Part shown: in pieces, positions 52,116 through 60,836 of the stretch
Position numbering within the stretch: the first letter of the stretch is position 1
Layout: each line of letters starts with the position of its first letter
Assembly (NCBI GenBank): GCA_045589595.1
Contig: JAZNPK010000043.1
Span: 92,424 to 156,423, forward strand
Length of the DNA stretch: 64,000 bases
Direction: 5' to 3'
Source: SIG77 sp045589595
Lineage (GTDB): Bacteria > Verrucomicrobiota > Lentisphaeria > Victivallales > UBA1829
Notes under the pieces: model-generated
What the model was told of the DNA's origin: nothing
What the model saw: the letters and a program-made list of their open reading frames with translations, nothing else
The model's database searches: none
Made by a program: the position numbers and the translations under genes

Positions 52116-53321
52116 ATGGCAAAGGAACAGTTCGAAAGAACAAAACCGCACGTCAACGTCGGTACCATCGGCCACGTTGACCATGGCAAGACCACCCTGA
52201 CCGCTGCTATCACGCACGTTCAGAGCCTGAAAGGTCTCGCAGACTACATCCCCTACGACCAGGTTGCTAAGGCATCCGAATCCCAGGGTCGTCGTGACTC
52301 CACCAAGATCCTGACGATCGCCACCTCCCACGTCGAATACCAGAGCGACAACCGTCACTATGCTCACGTCGACTGCCCGGGCCACGCTGACTATGTCAAG
52401 AACATGATCACCGGTGCTGCCCAGATGGACGGCGCTATCCTCCTCGTCAGTGCTGTTGACGGCGTTATGCCCCAGACCAAGGAACACGTCCTCCTCGCTA
52501 AACAGGTCGGCGTGCCCAAAATCGTTGTCTTCCTGAACAAGGTTGACCTGGCTGACCCCGAACTGCTCGAACTCATCGAAATGGAAATCCGCGAGCTGCT
52601 CGACAAATACGGCTTCGACGGCGACAACACCCCGATCGTTCGCGGTGCTGCTTATCCCGCTCTCCAGGCTACCGATCCCACCGCTGCTGAATGTAACTGC
52701 ATTCAGGAACTCATGGATGCGATCGACTCCTGGATCCCCGAACCCGTCCGTGACATTGACAAACCCTTCCTCATGCCGATCGAAGACGTGTTCTCCATCG
52801 AAGGTCGTGGTACGGTCGTTACCGGTCGTGTGGAACGCGGTGTCGTCAAAGTTGGTGACAACGTTGAGATCATCGGTCTGAAGGAAACTGCCAAGACCAC
52901 CATCACCGGCGTTGAAATGTTCCGTAAAGAACTGCCCCAGGGTCAGGCTGGCGACAACGTCGGCTGCCTCCTCCGCGGTACCAAGAAAGAAGAAGTCGAA
53001 CGCGGTCAGGTCCTCGCAAAACCGGGCTCCATCACCCCGCACACAAAATTCACTGCCACCATCTACGTTCTCTCCAAGGACGAAGGTGGCCGTCACAAAC
53101 CCTTCTTCTCCAACTACCGTCCCCAGTTCTACTTCCGGACGACGGACGTCACCGGTGTCATCACTCTGCCCGAAGGCACTGAGATGGTTATGCCTGGCGA
53201 CAATGTTGCGATCACCGTTGAGCTGATCGCTCCCATCGCCATGGAACAGAAACAGCGCTTCGCCATCCGCGAAGGCGGCCGTACGGTCGCTTCCGGTACG
53301 GTTGACGAAATCCTCGCGTAA
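52116..53321 (+). CDS. tuf: Elongation factor Tu (with unusual switch I)
   Basis: Delivers aminoacyl-tRNA to the ribosome as a GTPase. It has 401 residues. GTIGHVDHGKTTL (P-loop, 17-29), DCPGHADY (G3, 87-93) and NKVDL (G4) are normal. Switch I is not: where nearly all EF-Tu have KARGITINTSHVEY, this protein has GRRDSTKILTIATSHVEY (58-75), about five residues longer overall, with Lys-Ile in place of the invariant Arg-Gly. The Mg-binding Thr (Thr67) is kept. Domains 2 and 3 are standard (IEGRGTVVTGRVERG, GGRHKPFFSNYRPQFYFRTT). AAAGGAG lies 8 bp before the ATG. Codon use is strongly biased to C-ending codons, as for a highly expressed gene. Confidence 0.96.
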   Translation: MAKEQFERTKPHVNVGTIGHVDHGKTTLTAAITHVQSLKGLADYIPYDQVAKASESQGRRDSTKILTIATSHVEYQSDNRHYAHVDCPGHADYVKNMITGAAQMDGAILLVSAVDGVMPQTKEHVLLAKQVGVPKIVVFLNKVDLADPELLELIEMEIRELLDKYGFDGDNTPIVRGAAYPALQATDPTAAECNCIQELMDAIDSWIPEPVRDIDKPFLMPIEDVFSIEGRGTVVTGRVERGVVKVGDNVEIIGLKETAKTTITGVEMFRKELPQGQAGDNVGCLLRGTKKEEVERGQVLAKPGSITPHTKFTATIYVLSKDEGGRHKPFFSNYRPQFYFRTTDVTGVITLPEGTEMVMPGDNVAITVELIAPIAMEQKQRFAIREGGRTVASGTVDEILA

Positions 53322-53328
53322 TTGATCT

Positions 53329-53363
53329 CGGGGGAGCCGGTAGGTTTGCTATCTGCTCCCCCG
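53329..53363 (+). promoter_or_regulatory. Strong hairpin between tuf and rpmG
   Basis: CGGGGGAGC / GCTCCCCCG (53329-53337 with 53355-53363), loop 17. No T-run follows, so it is more likely an RNA processing or stability hairpin, or a partial attenuator, than a terminator. Confidence 0.7.
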
Positions 53364-53406
53364 GTTATTCATACGCGATGGCGCGAAAGAAGATCGGATA
53401 CTGATC

Positions 53407-53556
53407 ATGCGCGAGATTATTACGTTGGAATGTACCGAGTGCAAGCGTCGGAACTACACAACGACCAAGGAGAAAAAGAATACTCCCGGTCGCTTCGAAA
53501 TCAAAAAGTTCTGCAAATTTGAACGCAAGCACACGATTCACAAGGAAACCAAGTAA
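53407..53556 (+). CDS. rpmG: 50S ribosomal protein L33
   Basis: A 49-residue L33 beginning MREIITLECTECKRRNYTTT. L33 often binds zinc through two CxxC pairs. The first pair (CTEC) is intact. The second, usually CRFCRKHT or CPRCRKHT, is here CKFERKHT, so the fourth ligand is Glu. Zinc binding may be weakened or lost, as in known C-minus or partial paralogues. Located between tuf and tRNA-Trp, its usual place ahead of secE. Confidence 0.93.
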   Translation: MREIITLECTECKRRNYTTTKEKKNTPGRFEIKKFCKFERKHTIHKETK

Positions 53557-53572
53557 GTTTTATTTGGTGACC

Positions 53573-53600
53573 GGATGAAACCCTCCCGGCAGTTTCATCC
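53573..53600 (+). promoter_or_regulatory. Hairpin upstream of tRNA-Trp
   Basis: GGATGAAAC / GTTTCATCC (53573-53581 with 53592-53600), perfect 9-bp stem with a 10-base loop, 19 bp before the tRNA. With no T-run it is probably an RNA-processing hairpin. Confidence 0.6.
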
Positions 53601-53619
53601 AGGGATGCGCCGGGGATGC

Positions 53620-53695
53620 AGGAGTGTAGCTCAGTTGGTAGAGCAGCGGTCTCCAAAACCGCAGGTCGTGAGTTCGAGACTCTCCGCTCCTGCCA
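53620..53695 (+). tRNA. tRNA-Trp (anticodon CCA)
   Basis: Cloverleaf with acceptor AGGAGTG/CGCTCCT (one G-T wobble), encoded CCA end, and anticodon loop CTCCAAA reading CCA (53653-53655). Its position before secE is conserved in many bacteria. Confidence 0.96.
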
Positions 53696-53774
53696 ATTCT
53701 TTTTGAATGGAAGAAATGATCCAAAACTGAAGTAATCAGAAACAATCCAGAACAGGAAAGACGTCAGGTTAACA

Positions 53775-53969
53775 ATGAGTATTTTTGCTAAGATCCGCGT
53801 GTTTTTTGAAAATGTGGCGGAAGAAATGAAGAAATGTACCTGGCCATCACGTGATGCTCTTGTGGAATCCACACTGCTCGTGATGATCACTCTGGTGATT
53901 CTTGCCGGTTATGTCGCCGGTATCGACCTTGTTCTTATCAATTTGATCAAACTGCTGACACGGGCGTAA
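53775..53969 (+). CDS. secE: Preprotein translocase subunit SecE
   Basis: A 64-residue single-helix SecE, the small core subunit of SecYEG. Typical sequence FFENVAEEMKKCTWPSRDAL leads into the amphipathic helix. It is followed by one membrane segment (about 32-57, ESTLLVMITLVILAGYVAGI). It lies 79 bp after tRNA-Trp and 51 bp before nusG, the canonical order. Confidence 0.95.
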   Translation: MSIFAKIRVFFENVAEEMKKCTWPSRDALVESTLLVMITLVILAGYVAGIDLVLINLIKLLTRA

Positions 53970-54020
53970 TTGCGTATTTCTCTGCCCATCACTGAATACA
54001 AACTTGGAGATTTTTTCACT

Positions 54021-54635
54021 ATGGACGAAATGATTGACAGAAGCTGCGGCAAATGGTATATTCTTCATACCCTGTCCGGCAAAGAAAATAAAGTGCAGGA
54101 AAAGTTGAAATGCCAGATCGCATTGGCGGACAACGATATTCCTGTGTACGAAGTCCTGATCCCCATGGAAAAGATCACCGAGATCAAGAATGGAAAACAG
54201 CGGATCATCAACCGCAAGATTTTCCCCGGTTATGTTTATATCAGAATGGATCTTTATAATGAGGATAATTCACTGAATGACAAGGCGTGGTCATTTGTCC
54301 GGAATGTTCAGGGCGTGATCACATTTGTCGGTTCCGATCCTCATGCAAGTGATCCTGACAAGATCTTTGTTCCCCATCTTTCCGAAATGGAAGTTCAGGA
54401 TCTGATCCGTCAGACGGAAGAAGTGTCTGACAAGGGCAATGCACCGGTCAAGGTGCCTGCCTACATCGTGATTGGCGGTACTGTCCGTATCATCGACGGT
54501 GCTTTTGCCAACTTTGAAGGCGTCATTCAGGAAATTGACGTTGAACGCGGCAAATTGAAACTGATGGTTTCGATTTTCGGCCGGTCCACCCCTGTGGAAT
54601 TGGAGTTTTGGCAGGTCGGGCCAGACGAAGAATGA
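54021..54635 (+). CDS. nusG: Transcription elongation/antitermination factor NusG
   Basis: A 204-residue NusG, binding RNA polymerase to aid elongation, Rho action and coupling. The NGN domain starts KWYILHTLSGKENKVQEKL and includes KIFPGYVYIRM. The C-terminal KOW domain reads GGTVRIIDGAFANFEGVIQE and RGKLKLMVSIFGRSTPVELE. ATG 54021 (MDEMIDRSCGKWY) fits the family; a TTG 17 codons upstream directly after secE is less likely. GGAGA lies 11 bp before the ATG. Confidence 0.95.
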   Translation: MDEMIDRSCGKWYILHTLSGKENKVQEKLKCQIALADNDIPVYEVLIPMEKITEIKNGKQRIINRKIFPGYVYIRMDLYNEDNSLNDKAWSFVRNVQGVITFVGSDPHASDPDKIFVPHLSEMEVQDLIRQTEEVSDKGNAPVKVPAYIVIGGTVRIIDGAFANFEGVIQEIDVERGKLKLMVSIFGRSTPVELEFWQVGPDEE

Positions 54636-54732
54636 CTCTTTGTCTCCCGGAATGACTCGAAGCATAAATAACTGAACCGTATCGCGGAAGAAACCCTGTC
54701 AGTTCGAACCACGAACGGTAACGGAGAATGAA

Positions 54733-55161
54733 ATGGCGAAGAAGGTAACAGCGCAGATTCGCTTGCAGATTCCCGCTGGCGCAGCCAATCCGGCACCTCC
54801 CGTAGGTCCCGCGCTTGGTCAGGCTGGTGTCAATATTATGGATTTCTGCAAGAAATTCAACGCCGCGACGCAGTCACAGGCAGGAATGGTGATTCCTGTT
54901 GTGATCACCGTTTACCAGGATCGTTCTTTCACGTTCATCACGAAATCTCCCCCGGCAGCAGTTCTGATCAAGAAAGCTGCCAATCTGGCAAGTGGTGCGA
55001 AGGCTCCCGGTCGTGAGACTGCGGGCAAGATCACCCGTTCCCAGATCAAGCAGATCGTGCAGACGAAGAAGAACGATATCAATGCCCGTAGCGAAGAAGC
55101 CGCAATGAGAATCATTGAAGGCACCGCACGCAGCATGGGAGTAGAGGTGATTGATGGCTAA
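54733..55161 (+). CDS. rplK: 50S ribosomal protein L11
   Basis: A 142-residue L11 of the GTPase-associated centre: LQIPAGAANPAPPVGPALGQ (N-domain), FITKSPPAAVLIKKAA, and the rRNA-binding C-domain GKITRSQIKQIVQTKKNDIN. It overlaps rplA by 8 bp, so the two are translationally coupled. The 97-bp gap after nusG holds no obvious terminator. Confidence 0.97.
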   Translation: MAKKVTAQIRLQIPAGAANPAPPVGPALGQAGVNIMDFCKKFNAATQSQAGMVIPVVITVYQDRSFTFITKSPPAAVLIKKAANLASGAKAPGRETAGKITRSQIKQIVQTKKNDINARSEEAAMRIIEGTARSMGVEVIDG

Positions 55162-55855
55162 GAGAAGCAAACTTTACAAGGCTCAGCTTGAAAAGTATGA
55201 CAAGCTGAAACTGTATCCGCTTGCCGAGGCTGTCAAACTGCTGAAGGAGCTCCCGGCGGTCAAGTTTGACCAGACTGTGGAACTCGCGTTCAAGCTCGGA
55301 GTGGACCCCAAACAGACGGACCAGACGGTTCGTGGTGCGGTTCCCCTGCCGAGAGGTACTGGCAAGAAAGTCTCGGTTGTTGTGATCGCAGACGATGAAA
55401 AGCCCAGACAGGAAGCTGTTGAGGCGGGTGCAGATGTTGTCGGTTACGACGACGTGATTGCCCGGATCAAAGGCGGCTGGACGGACTTTGATGTTCTGAT
55501 CGCAACCCCGTCGAGCATGTCTCAGGTCCGTCCTCTGGGTCGTCAGCTCGGTCCGAAAGGATTGATGCCGAACCCGAAGACTGGTACTGTGACAGACAAA
55601 GTCGGTGATGCTGTAAGAGAAGCAAAAGCCGGCCGTGTCGAGTTCAGAGCGGACAAAGGTGCCTGCGTGCAGGTCCCTGTCGGCAAGTTGTCGTTTGAAG
55701 TGGAAGCGATCTGCGAAAACGCGCTTGCGGTTGTGAGAGCTCTGTACAAAGCGAAACCGGCATCAGCGAAAGGCGTGTACATTCAGTCGTTCACGGTTTC
55801 CGCCACGATGACCCCGGGGATCAAAGTTGATCCGCGTGAAGGAAGCAAGGAGTAA
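55154..55855 (+). CDS. rplA: 50S ribosomal protein L1
   Basis: A 233-residue L1, which forms the L1 stalk and often represses its own operon by binding the rplK leader. Signatures are FDQTVELAFKLGVDPKQTDQ, VRPLGRQLGPKGLMPNPKTG and the rRNA-contact segment GRVEFRADKGACVQVPVGKL. The start ATG lies inside the rplK end. Its own 3' end carries the AGGAG of rplJ. Confidence 0.97.
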   Translation: MAKRSKLYKAQLEKYDKLKLYPLAEAVKLLKELPAVKFDQTVELAFKLGVDPKQTDQTVRGAVPLPRGTGKKVSVVVIADDEKPRQEAVEAGADVVGYDDVIARIKGGWTDFDVLIATPSSMSQVRPLGRQLGPKGLMPNPKTGTVTDKVGDAVREAKAGRVEFRADKGACVQVPVGKLSFEVEAICENALAVVRALYKAKPASAKGVYIQSFTVSATMTPGIKVDPREGSKE

Positions 55856-55861
55856 TTTGAC

Positions 55862-56389
55862 ATGAGATCTGAAAGAATCCAGATTGCGAATGACATTGGT
55901 GCGCTCCTTACGACTTCACAGTTTCTGTACTTTGTGAGTTACAAAGGTCTGAAAGTATCTGATTTCAATCAGCTCCGCGAAAAACTGGCAGAAGTCGGTG
56001 CGGAATGTCACGTGTTCAAAAACCGTGTTGTGAGAAAGGTTGCAGAACTCAATGGCATGACAGCTCTTGCTGACTACCGTATTACCGGTGACACCGCTGT
56101 GATCCTTGGTCAGGGCGATGCCGGTGCTGCGGCGAAAGTGATCGATACTTTCTCGAAAGATACCAAAGGCATTCTTTCCGCGAAATGCGGATACATTGAA
56201 GGTGCGATGCTGTCCGATAAGGATGTCGCTGCCATTGCGGGTCTGCCGTCCAAAGATGTGCTCCGTGCACAGCTTCTCGGCCTGCTCGTTGCTGTTCCGA
56301 CCGGTCTTGTCCGTGTCCTGAACGCAAAAGCATCCAGTATTGTGAACGTGATCAACGCTTACAAAAACAAACTTGAAGAACAAAACTAA
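55862..56389 (+). CDS. rplJ: 50S ribosomal protein L10
   Basis: A 175-residue L10, the anchor of L7/L12 dimers on the stalk. Recognisable parts are FVSYKGLKVSDFNQLREKL, ECHVFKNRVVRKVAELNG and the C-terminal helix VNVINAYKNKLEEQN that carries L12. Six bp after rplA. Confidence 0.95.
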   Translation: MRSERIQIANDIGALLTTSQFLYFVSYKGLKVSDFNQLREKLAEVGAECHVFKNRVVRKVAELNGMTALADYRITGDTAVILGQGDAGAAAKVIDTFSKDTKGILSAKCGYIEGAMLSDKDVAAIAGLPSKDVLRAQLLGLLVAVPTGLVRVLNAKASSIVNVINAYKNKLEEQN

Positions 56390-56414
56390 ACAAAAATAAT
56401 TTTGGAGGTCAATC

Positions 56415-56822
56415 ATGACTGAACAGGCAAATGTGGAAGTTTCGCAGGAAATGGAAAACTTCATCTCCTACGTCGAGAAGCTCTCTGTGCTCGAACTCTC
56501 TAAGCTGGTGAAAGCCCTGGAAGACAGACTCGGTGTCAGCGCTGCTGCTCCGGTTGCTGTTGCTGCTGCTGCTCCTGCAGCCGCTGCCGCTGCTCCTGCT
56601 GAAGAAGAAAAAACCGAATTTGACGTCATTCTGACGGACATCGGTGCCAACAAGATCGCGGTTATCAAGGCCGTCCGTGAAGCCACGGGCTTTGGTCTGA
56701 AAGAAGCCAAAGATCTGGTTGAAGCAGCTCCCAAAGCTGTCAAGGAAGCTGTTTCCAAAGAAGATGCGGCGAAGATCAAAGCCGCTCTCGAAGCTGCTGG
56801 TGCCAAAGCTGACGTCAAGTAA
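56415..56822 (+). CDS. rplL: 50S ribosomal protein L7/L12
   Basis: A 135-residue stalk protein: N-terminal dimer domain (YVEKLSVLELSKLVKALEDR), a long Ala/Pro-rich hinge (about 37-62), and the C-terminal factor-binding domain (KTEFDVILTDIGANKIAVIK, GFGLKEAKDLVEAAPK). The hinge and N-terminal extension make it a little longer than the usual 120-128. GGAGG precedes the ATG. Confidence 0.96.
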   Translation: MTEQANVEVSQEMENFISYVEKLSVLELSKLVKALEDRLGVSAAAPVAVAAAAPAAAAAAPAEEEKTEFDVILTDIGANKIAVIKAVREATGFGLKEAKDLVEAAPKAVKEAVSKEDAAKIKAALEAAGAKADVK

Positions 56823-56854
56823 TTTGACTCAAGCTGCTTAACCAGTCGAATTTT

Positions 56855-56891
56855 ACGACGGGGGTATCTAACGGATGACCCCCGTCGTTTT
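56855..56891 (+). terminator. Attenuator-type hairpin between rplL and rpoB
   Basis: ACGACGGGGGT / ACCCCCGTCGT (56855-56865 with 56878-56888) followed by a T-run of four. Its place, 115 bp before rpoB, matches the known rplL-rpoBC attenuator that lowers polymerase expression relative to stalk proteins. Confidence 0.8.
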
Positions 56892-57002
56892 CACGCCTTT
56901 ATATTCAGATTTACGGTAAGCCGCCCGTAAATTGCGTTTCCGGCGATGTGTCGGGACGTTACGCCAAGACAGCTTTCGCCGAACAATGACAAGGTAAAAA
57001 AC

Positions 57003-60000
57003 ATGCCTGAACGCGTAAATTTTGGAAAATTGGAAGAAGTCCTTGATATTCCGGATCTCATCGGAGTGCAATTGGATTCCTACAGATCTTTTCTTCAGTT
57101 GGATGTTCCGCCGGAAAAGAGAAAGAATCAGGGGCTCCAGGAAATTTTTAACGAAGTGTTTCCGATTGAGAGCTTCGATAAACAGATAAGACTTGAATTT
57201 GTTTCATATACAGTCGGTACACCGAAAAAAGGTATCGTTGATTGCCTCAAGGATGGCGATTCTTATCAGGCATCCCTGAACGCTGAGTTCAGACTTGACA
57301 ACAAGGGTACGATCACGACGGAAACGATCCAACTGGGCGAAATTCCTCTGATGACGCCCCAGGGTTCATTTGTGATCAATGGTGCGGAGCGTGTGATCAT
57401 CAGTCAGCTGCACCGTTCTCCCGGTATTTGCTATGAAAAAACGCGTCATTCCAGTGGTAAGACGCTTTATTCCTTCAGAATTATTCCGGACCGTGGTTCC
57501 TGGATGGAAGTACAGTTCGATATCAATAACAATATTTACATTTATCTTGACCGTCGCCGTCGCCGCCGGAAATTCCTGATCACCACGTTCCTTCGTGCGA
57601 TCGGGTATGAAACGGACCGTGACATTCTTTCTGCGGTGTATGAACTGAAGAAGATGACGCCCGCCCAGCTTTTGAAAGAGGAAAACATTTCTGATTTCTA
57701 TACGCTGGAACCGATTTATGATGAAAACGGTGATGTGGTCATTGATAAAGCCTATGTGCAGTTGAACGAAACGCTGGTCAAAGCGCTTTCCGATGCGAAG
57801 ATCAAGAGCATGGAATATGTCTTTATTCCGGGCAAACCTGCCGGCAGAAACTGTCTGCTGAGCTGTCTGGAAAAAGATCCCTCCAAGACGATCGATGATG
57901 CATTGAAAGAAATTTACCGCCGCATGCGTCCCAGTGATCCGCCGAGCATTCCCAATGCGAAACAGCTTTTGAAGCGGATGTTCTTTGACAGCAAGCGTTA
58001 TGATCTCGGTCTTGTGGGCCGTTACAAACTCAATGAACGTCTTGGCGTGAACATTGATGAAAATGAGCGTATTCTTTACCGTGAAGACCTGATGGCTGCG
58101 ACGAAGCTTCTGATCGAACTGAGTTGCACCAGCGGAGCCACGGATGATATTGACCATCTGGGTGCGCGCCGTGTGCGTCCTGTGGGTGAACTTCTGCAGA
58201 ATCAGTGCCGTGTCGGTCTGCTCCGTACGGAACGTCTTGTGCGTGAACGCATGAGTTTGAATGCGGAAGAGACATCTCCGGACAAGCTGATCAATCCGAA
58301 AGCGTTCAATGGTGTGGTCCGTGACTTCTTCTCCCGGAATCAGCTTTCCCAGTTTATGGATCAGACGAATCCGCTGTCTGAACTGACGAACAAGCGTCGT
58401 CTTTCCGCGTTGGGGCCCGGCGGTTTGAGCCGTGACCGTGCCGGGTTTGAAGTCCGTGACGTTCACTCCAGCCATTACGGCCGTATCTGTCCGATCGAAA
58501 CGCCGGAAGGTCCGAACATCGGTCTGATTTCCTCCATGTCTCTGTATTCCACGATCAATCATTTCGGTTTTCTGGAAACGCCGTACCGCCGTGTTGAAGA
58601 CGGGCATGTGACGGACAAGATCGACTATCTTTCTGCGGACAAGGAAGAAAAATATGTGATTGCGCAGGCGAATGCGCCGTTGAATCCGGACCGTTCTTTC
58701 CGCAATCCCACGGTCATGTGCCGTTTCCGCGGTGAAAATGAAGAACATCCGCGTGAAGAAGTCAATTATATGGACGTTTCCCCGAAACAGCTGGTGAGTG
58801 CGGCTGCCGGTCTGATCCCGTTCCTTGAACATGACGACGCCAACCGTGCGTTGATGGGATCGAACATGCAGCGTCAGGCAGTACCTCTGCTGACCACGGA
58901 ATCTCCCTATGTGGGAACGGGTCTGGAACGGAAAGTTGCGTTTGACTCCCGTGCAGTGGTTGCGGCGGAAGCGGATGGTATCGTGGCGGAAGTTGCTTCC
59001 AATCTTATCGTTACAACGACGGACGGTCTGCCCCGTACAGAAACGGCGGACCCGAATCCCCGTGTGTACGAACTGGTGAAATTCCTCCGCAGCAATGCGG
59101 GTACATCTGTGAACCAGCGTCCTCTTGTCCGTTCCGGTCAGACGGTGAAAGCCGGTGATCCCATTGCGGACGGTGCTGCAACAGATCATGGTGAACTTGC
59201 TCTGGGCAAAAACGTCTTTGTTGCTTACATGCCCTGGTGCGGATATAACTTTGAAGACGCCATTGTGCTGTCTGAACGTCTGGTGAAAGAAGACGTTTAC
59301 ACCAGTGTTCATGTGGATGAATTTGAGATCAACAGCCGCGATACGAAACTCGGACCTGAAGAAATCACATGCGACATTCCGAATCTGAGCGAAGAAGCCT
59401 TGAGCAACATCGGTATGGATGGTGTGGTGCGTCTGGGTGCGGAAGTCAAACCCGGAGATATTCTTGTGGGTAAGATCACGCCGAAATCGGAAACGGAACT
59501 TGCGCCGGAAGAACGGCTTCTCCGTGCGATCTTCGGTGAAAAGGCTGCGGATGTGAAAGATTCCAGTCTTGTAGTTCCCTCCGGCAAAGGCGGTATTGTT
59601 ATGGATGTGCGTATTGAATATGCCAAAGATCCGAACCGCCAGAGCATGACGAAATCTGAACTGAAGCGTCAGATCAAACAGGCGAAAGACAATCACAAAG
59701 CCCAGTTTGCCGATCTTCAGAAGGAATTGGCGGAAGAACTTTCCACTGCATTGCTCGGTCAGAAGATCACGGTTCCTGTTTATGATACCGCCAGCGGTGA
59801 AGATGTGGTCCTGATCAGTCAGAACCGCAAAGTGACGAATCCCGGTATCAGCAAACTGGCAGCGGCATACGCCACTTATTCTCTGGCGGAATGTCCCATG
59901 AAATCTGTGATCGATTCCATTATGGCATCTTACAAGCCCCGTTTCAAACAGATCGAGCAGAAACGCGATGAAGCGATCGCTGCCTGTGAACAGGGTGACG

Positions 60001-60824
60001 GTGAAGATACCGGTGTGATCAAGAAAGTGAAAGTGTATGTTGCCAGCAAGCGGAAGATCCAGGTTGGTGACAAGATGGCAGGTCGTCACGGTAACAAAGG
60101 TATTGTTTCCCGTATCGTTCCTGTGGAAGACATGCCGTTCCTGAAAGACGGCAGACCGGTCGATATCGTATTGAATCCGCTGGGTGTGCCGTCCCGAATG
60201 AATATCGGACAGGTTCTGGAAACTCATCTGGGCTGGGCGGCATCCATGCTGGGTGTCAAAGTTGCCACCCCGGTGTTTGACGGGATCCACGAAGAACAGA
60301 TCGTTGAACTGATGAAGCAGGGGAATGAACGCGTCTGCAAAGCGAAAGGCGAAGATTTCCACTGGGGCTTCAAAGATGTGGACGGCGAATGGGTCTTTGA
60401 CGGCAAGACTGATCTTTATGACGGTCGTACCGGCGACAAATTTGACCAGCGTGTTACGGTCGGTCAGGTGTACATGTTGAAACTGGACCATCTGGTTGCC
60501 AACAAGATCCACGCGCGTTCGGTCGGTCCCTATTCACTGGTGACGCAGCAGCCTCTGGGCGGTAAAGCTCAGCACGGCGGTCAGCGTTTCGGTGAAATGG
60601 AAGTGTGGGCACTGGAAGCCTACGGTGCGGCGCACACACTTCAGGAAATGCTTACGGTCAAGAGTGACGACGTGACGGGACGTGCCCGTATTTACGAATC
60701 GATTGTTCACGGCGAAGATGTGCTGGAACCGGGTCGTCCGGAATCCTTCAACGTTCTGCTGCGTGAAATGCAGAGTCTGTGTCTTGATGTCCGTACCGTC
60801 AAACGTACCGAACTTCCGAAGTAA
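57003..60824 (+). CDS. rpoB: RNA polymerase subunit beta
   Basis: A 1273-residue RpoB. The rifampicin region reads QLSQFMDQTNPLSELTNKRR, then LSALGPGGLSRDRAG; the residue matching E. coli His526 is Asn (codon 58389-58391, residue 463), while Asp516 and Ser531 equivalents are kept. Catalytic-core signatures follow: SSHYGRICPIETPEGPNIG, GDKMAGRHGNKGIVS and, near the end, GGKAQHGGQRFGEMEVWALE, where His replaces the usual Phe after KAQ. ATG 57003 (MPERVNFG) has AAGG at 9 bp; upstream in-frame starts are weaker. Confidence 0.97.
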   Translation: MPERVNFGKLEEVLDIPDLIGVQLDSYRSFLQLDVPPEKRKNQGLQEIFNEVFPIESFDKQIRLEFVSYTVGTPKKGIVDCLKDGDSYQASLNAEFRLDNKGTITTETIQLGEIPLMTPQGSFVINGAERVIISQLHRSPGICYEKTRHSSGKTLYSFRIIPDRGSWMEVQFDINNNIYIYLDRRRRRRKFLITTFLRAIGYETDRDILSAVYELKKMTPAQLLKEENISDFYTLEPIYDENGDVVIDKAYVQLNETLVKALSDAKIKSMEYVFIPGKPAGRNCLLSCLEKDPSKTIDDALKEIYRRMRPSDPPSIPNAKQLLKRMFFDSKRYDLGLVGRYKLNERLGVNIDENERILYREDLMAATKLLIELSCTSGATDDIDHLGARRVRPVGELLQNQCRVGLLRTERLVRERMSLNAEETSPDKLINPKAFNGVVRDFFSRNQLSQFMDQTNPLSELTNKRRLSALGPGGLSRDRAGFEVRDVHSSHYGRICPIETPEGPNIGLISSMSLYSTINHFGFLETPYRRVEDGHVTDKIDYLSADKEEKYVIAQANAPLNPDRSFRNPTVMCRFRGENEEHPREEVNYMDVSPKQLVSAAAGLIPFLEHDDANRALMGSNMQRQAVPLLTTESPYVGTGLERKVAFDSRAVVAAEADGIVAEVASNLIVTTTDGLPRTETADPNPRVYELVKFLRSNAGTSVNQRPLVRSGQTVKAGDPIADGAATDHGELALGKNVFVAYMPWCGYNFEDAIVLSERLVKEDVYTSVHVDEFEINSRDTKLGPEEITCDIPNLSEEALSNIGMDGVVRLGAEVKPGDILVGKITPKSETELAPEERLLRAIFGEKAADVKDSSLVVPSGKGGIVMDVRIEYAKDPNRQSMTKSELKRQIKQAKDNHKAQFADLQKELAEELSTALLGQKITVPVYDTASGEDVVLISQNRKVTNPGISKLAAAYATYSLAECPMKSVIDSIMASYKPRFKQIEQKRDEAIAACEQGDGEDTGVIKKVKVYVASKRKIQVGDKMAGRHGNKGIVSRIVPVEDMPFLKDGRPVDIVLNPLGVPSRMNIGQVLETHLGWAASMLGVKVATPVFDGIHEEQIVELMKQGNERVCKAKGEDFHWGFKDVDGEWVFDGKTDLYDGRTGDKFDQRVTVGQVYMLKLDHLVANKIHARSVGPYSLVTQQPLGGKAQHGGQRFGEMEVWALEAYGAAHTLQEMLTVKSDDVTGRARIYESIVHGEDVLEPGRPESFNVLLREMQSLCLDVRTVKRTELPK

Positions 60825-60836
60825 GGAGAAATCAAC

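Noticed and set aside
53329..53363. Hairpin after tuf as a full terminator
   Set aside because: The stem is strong but no T-run follows, and rpmG, tRNA-Trp and secE lie just downstream without a clear promoter of their own.
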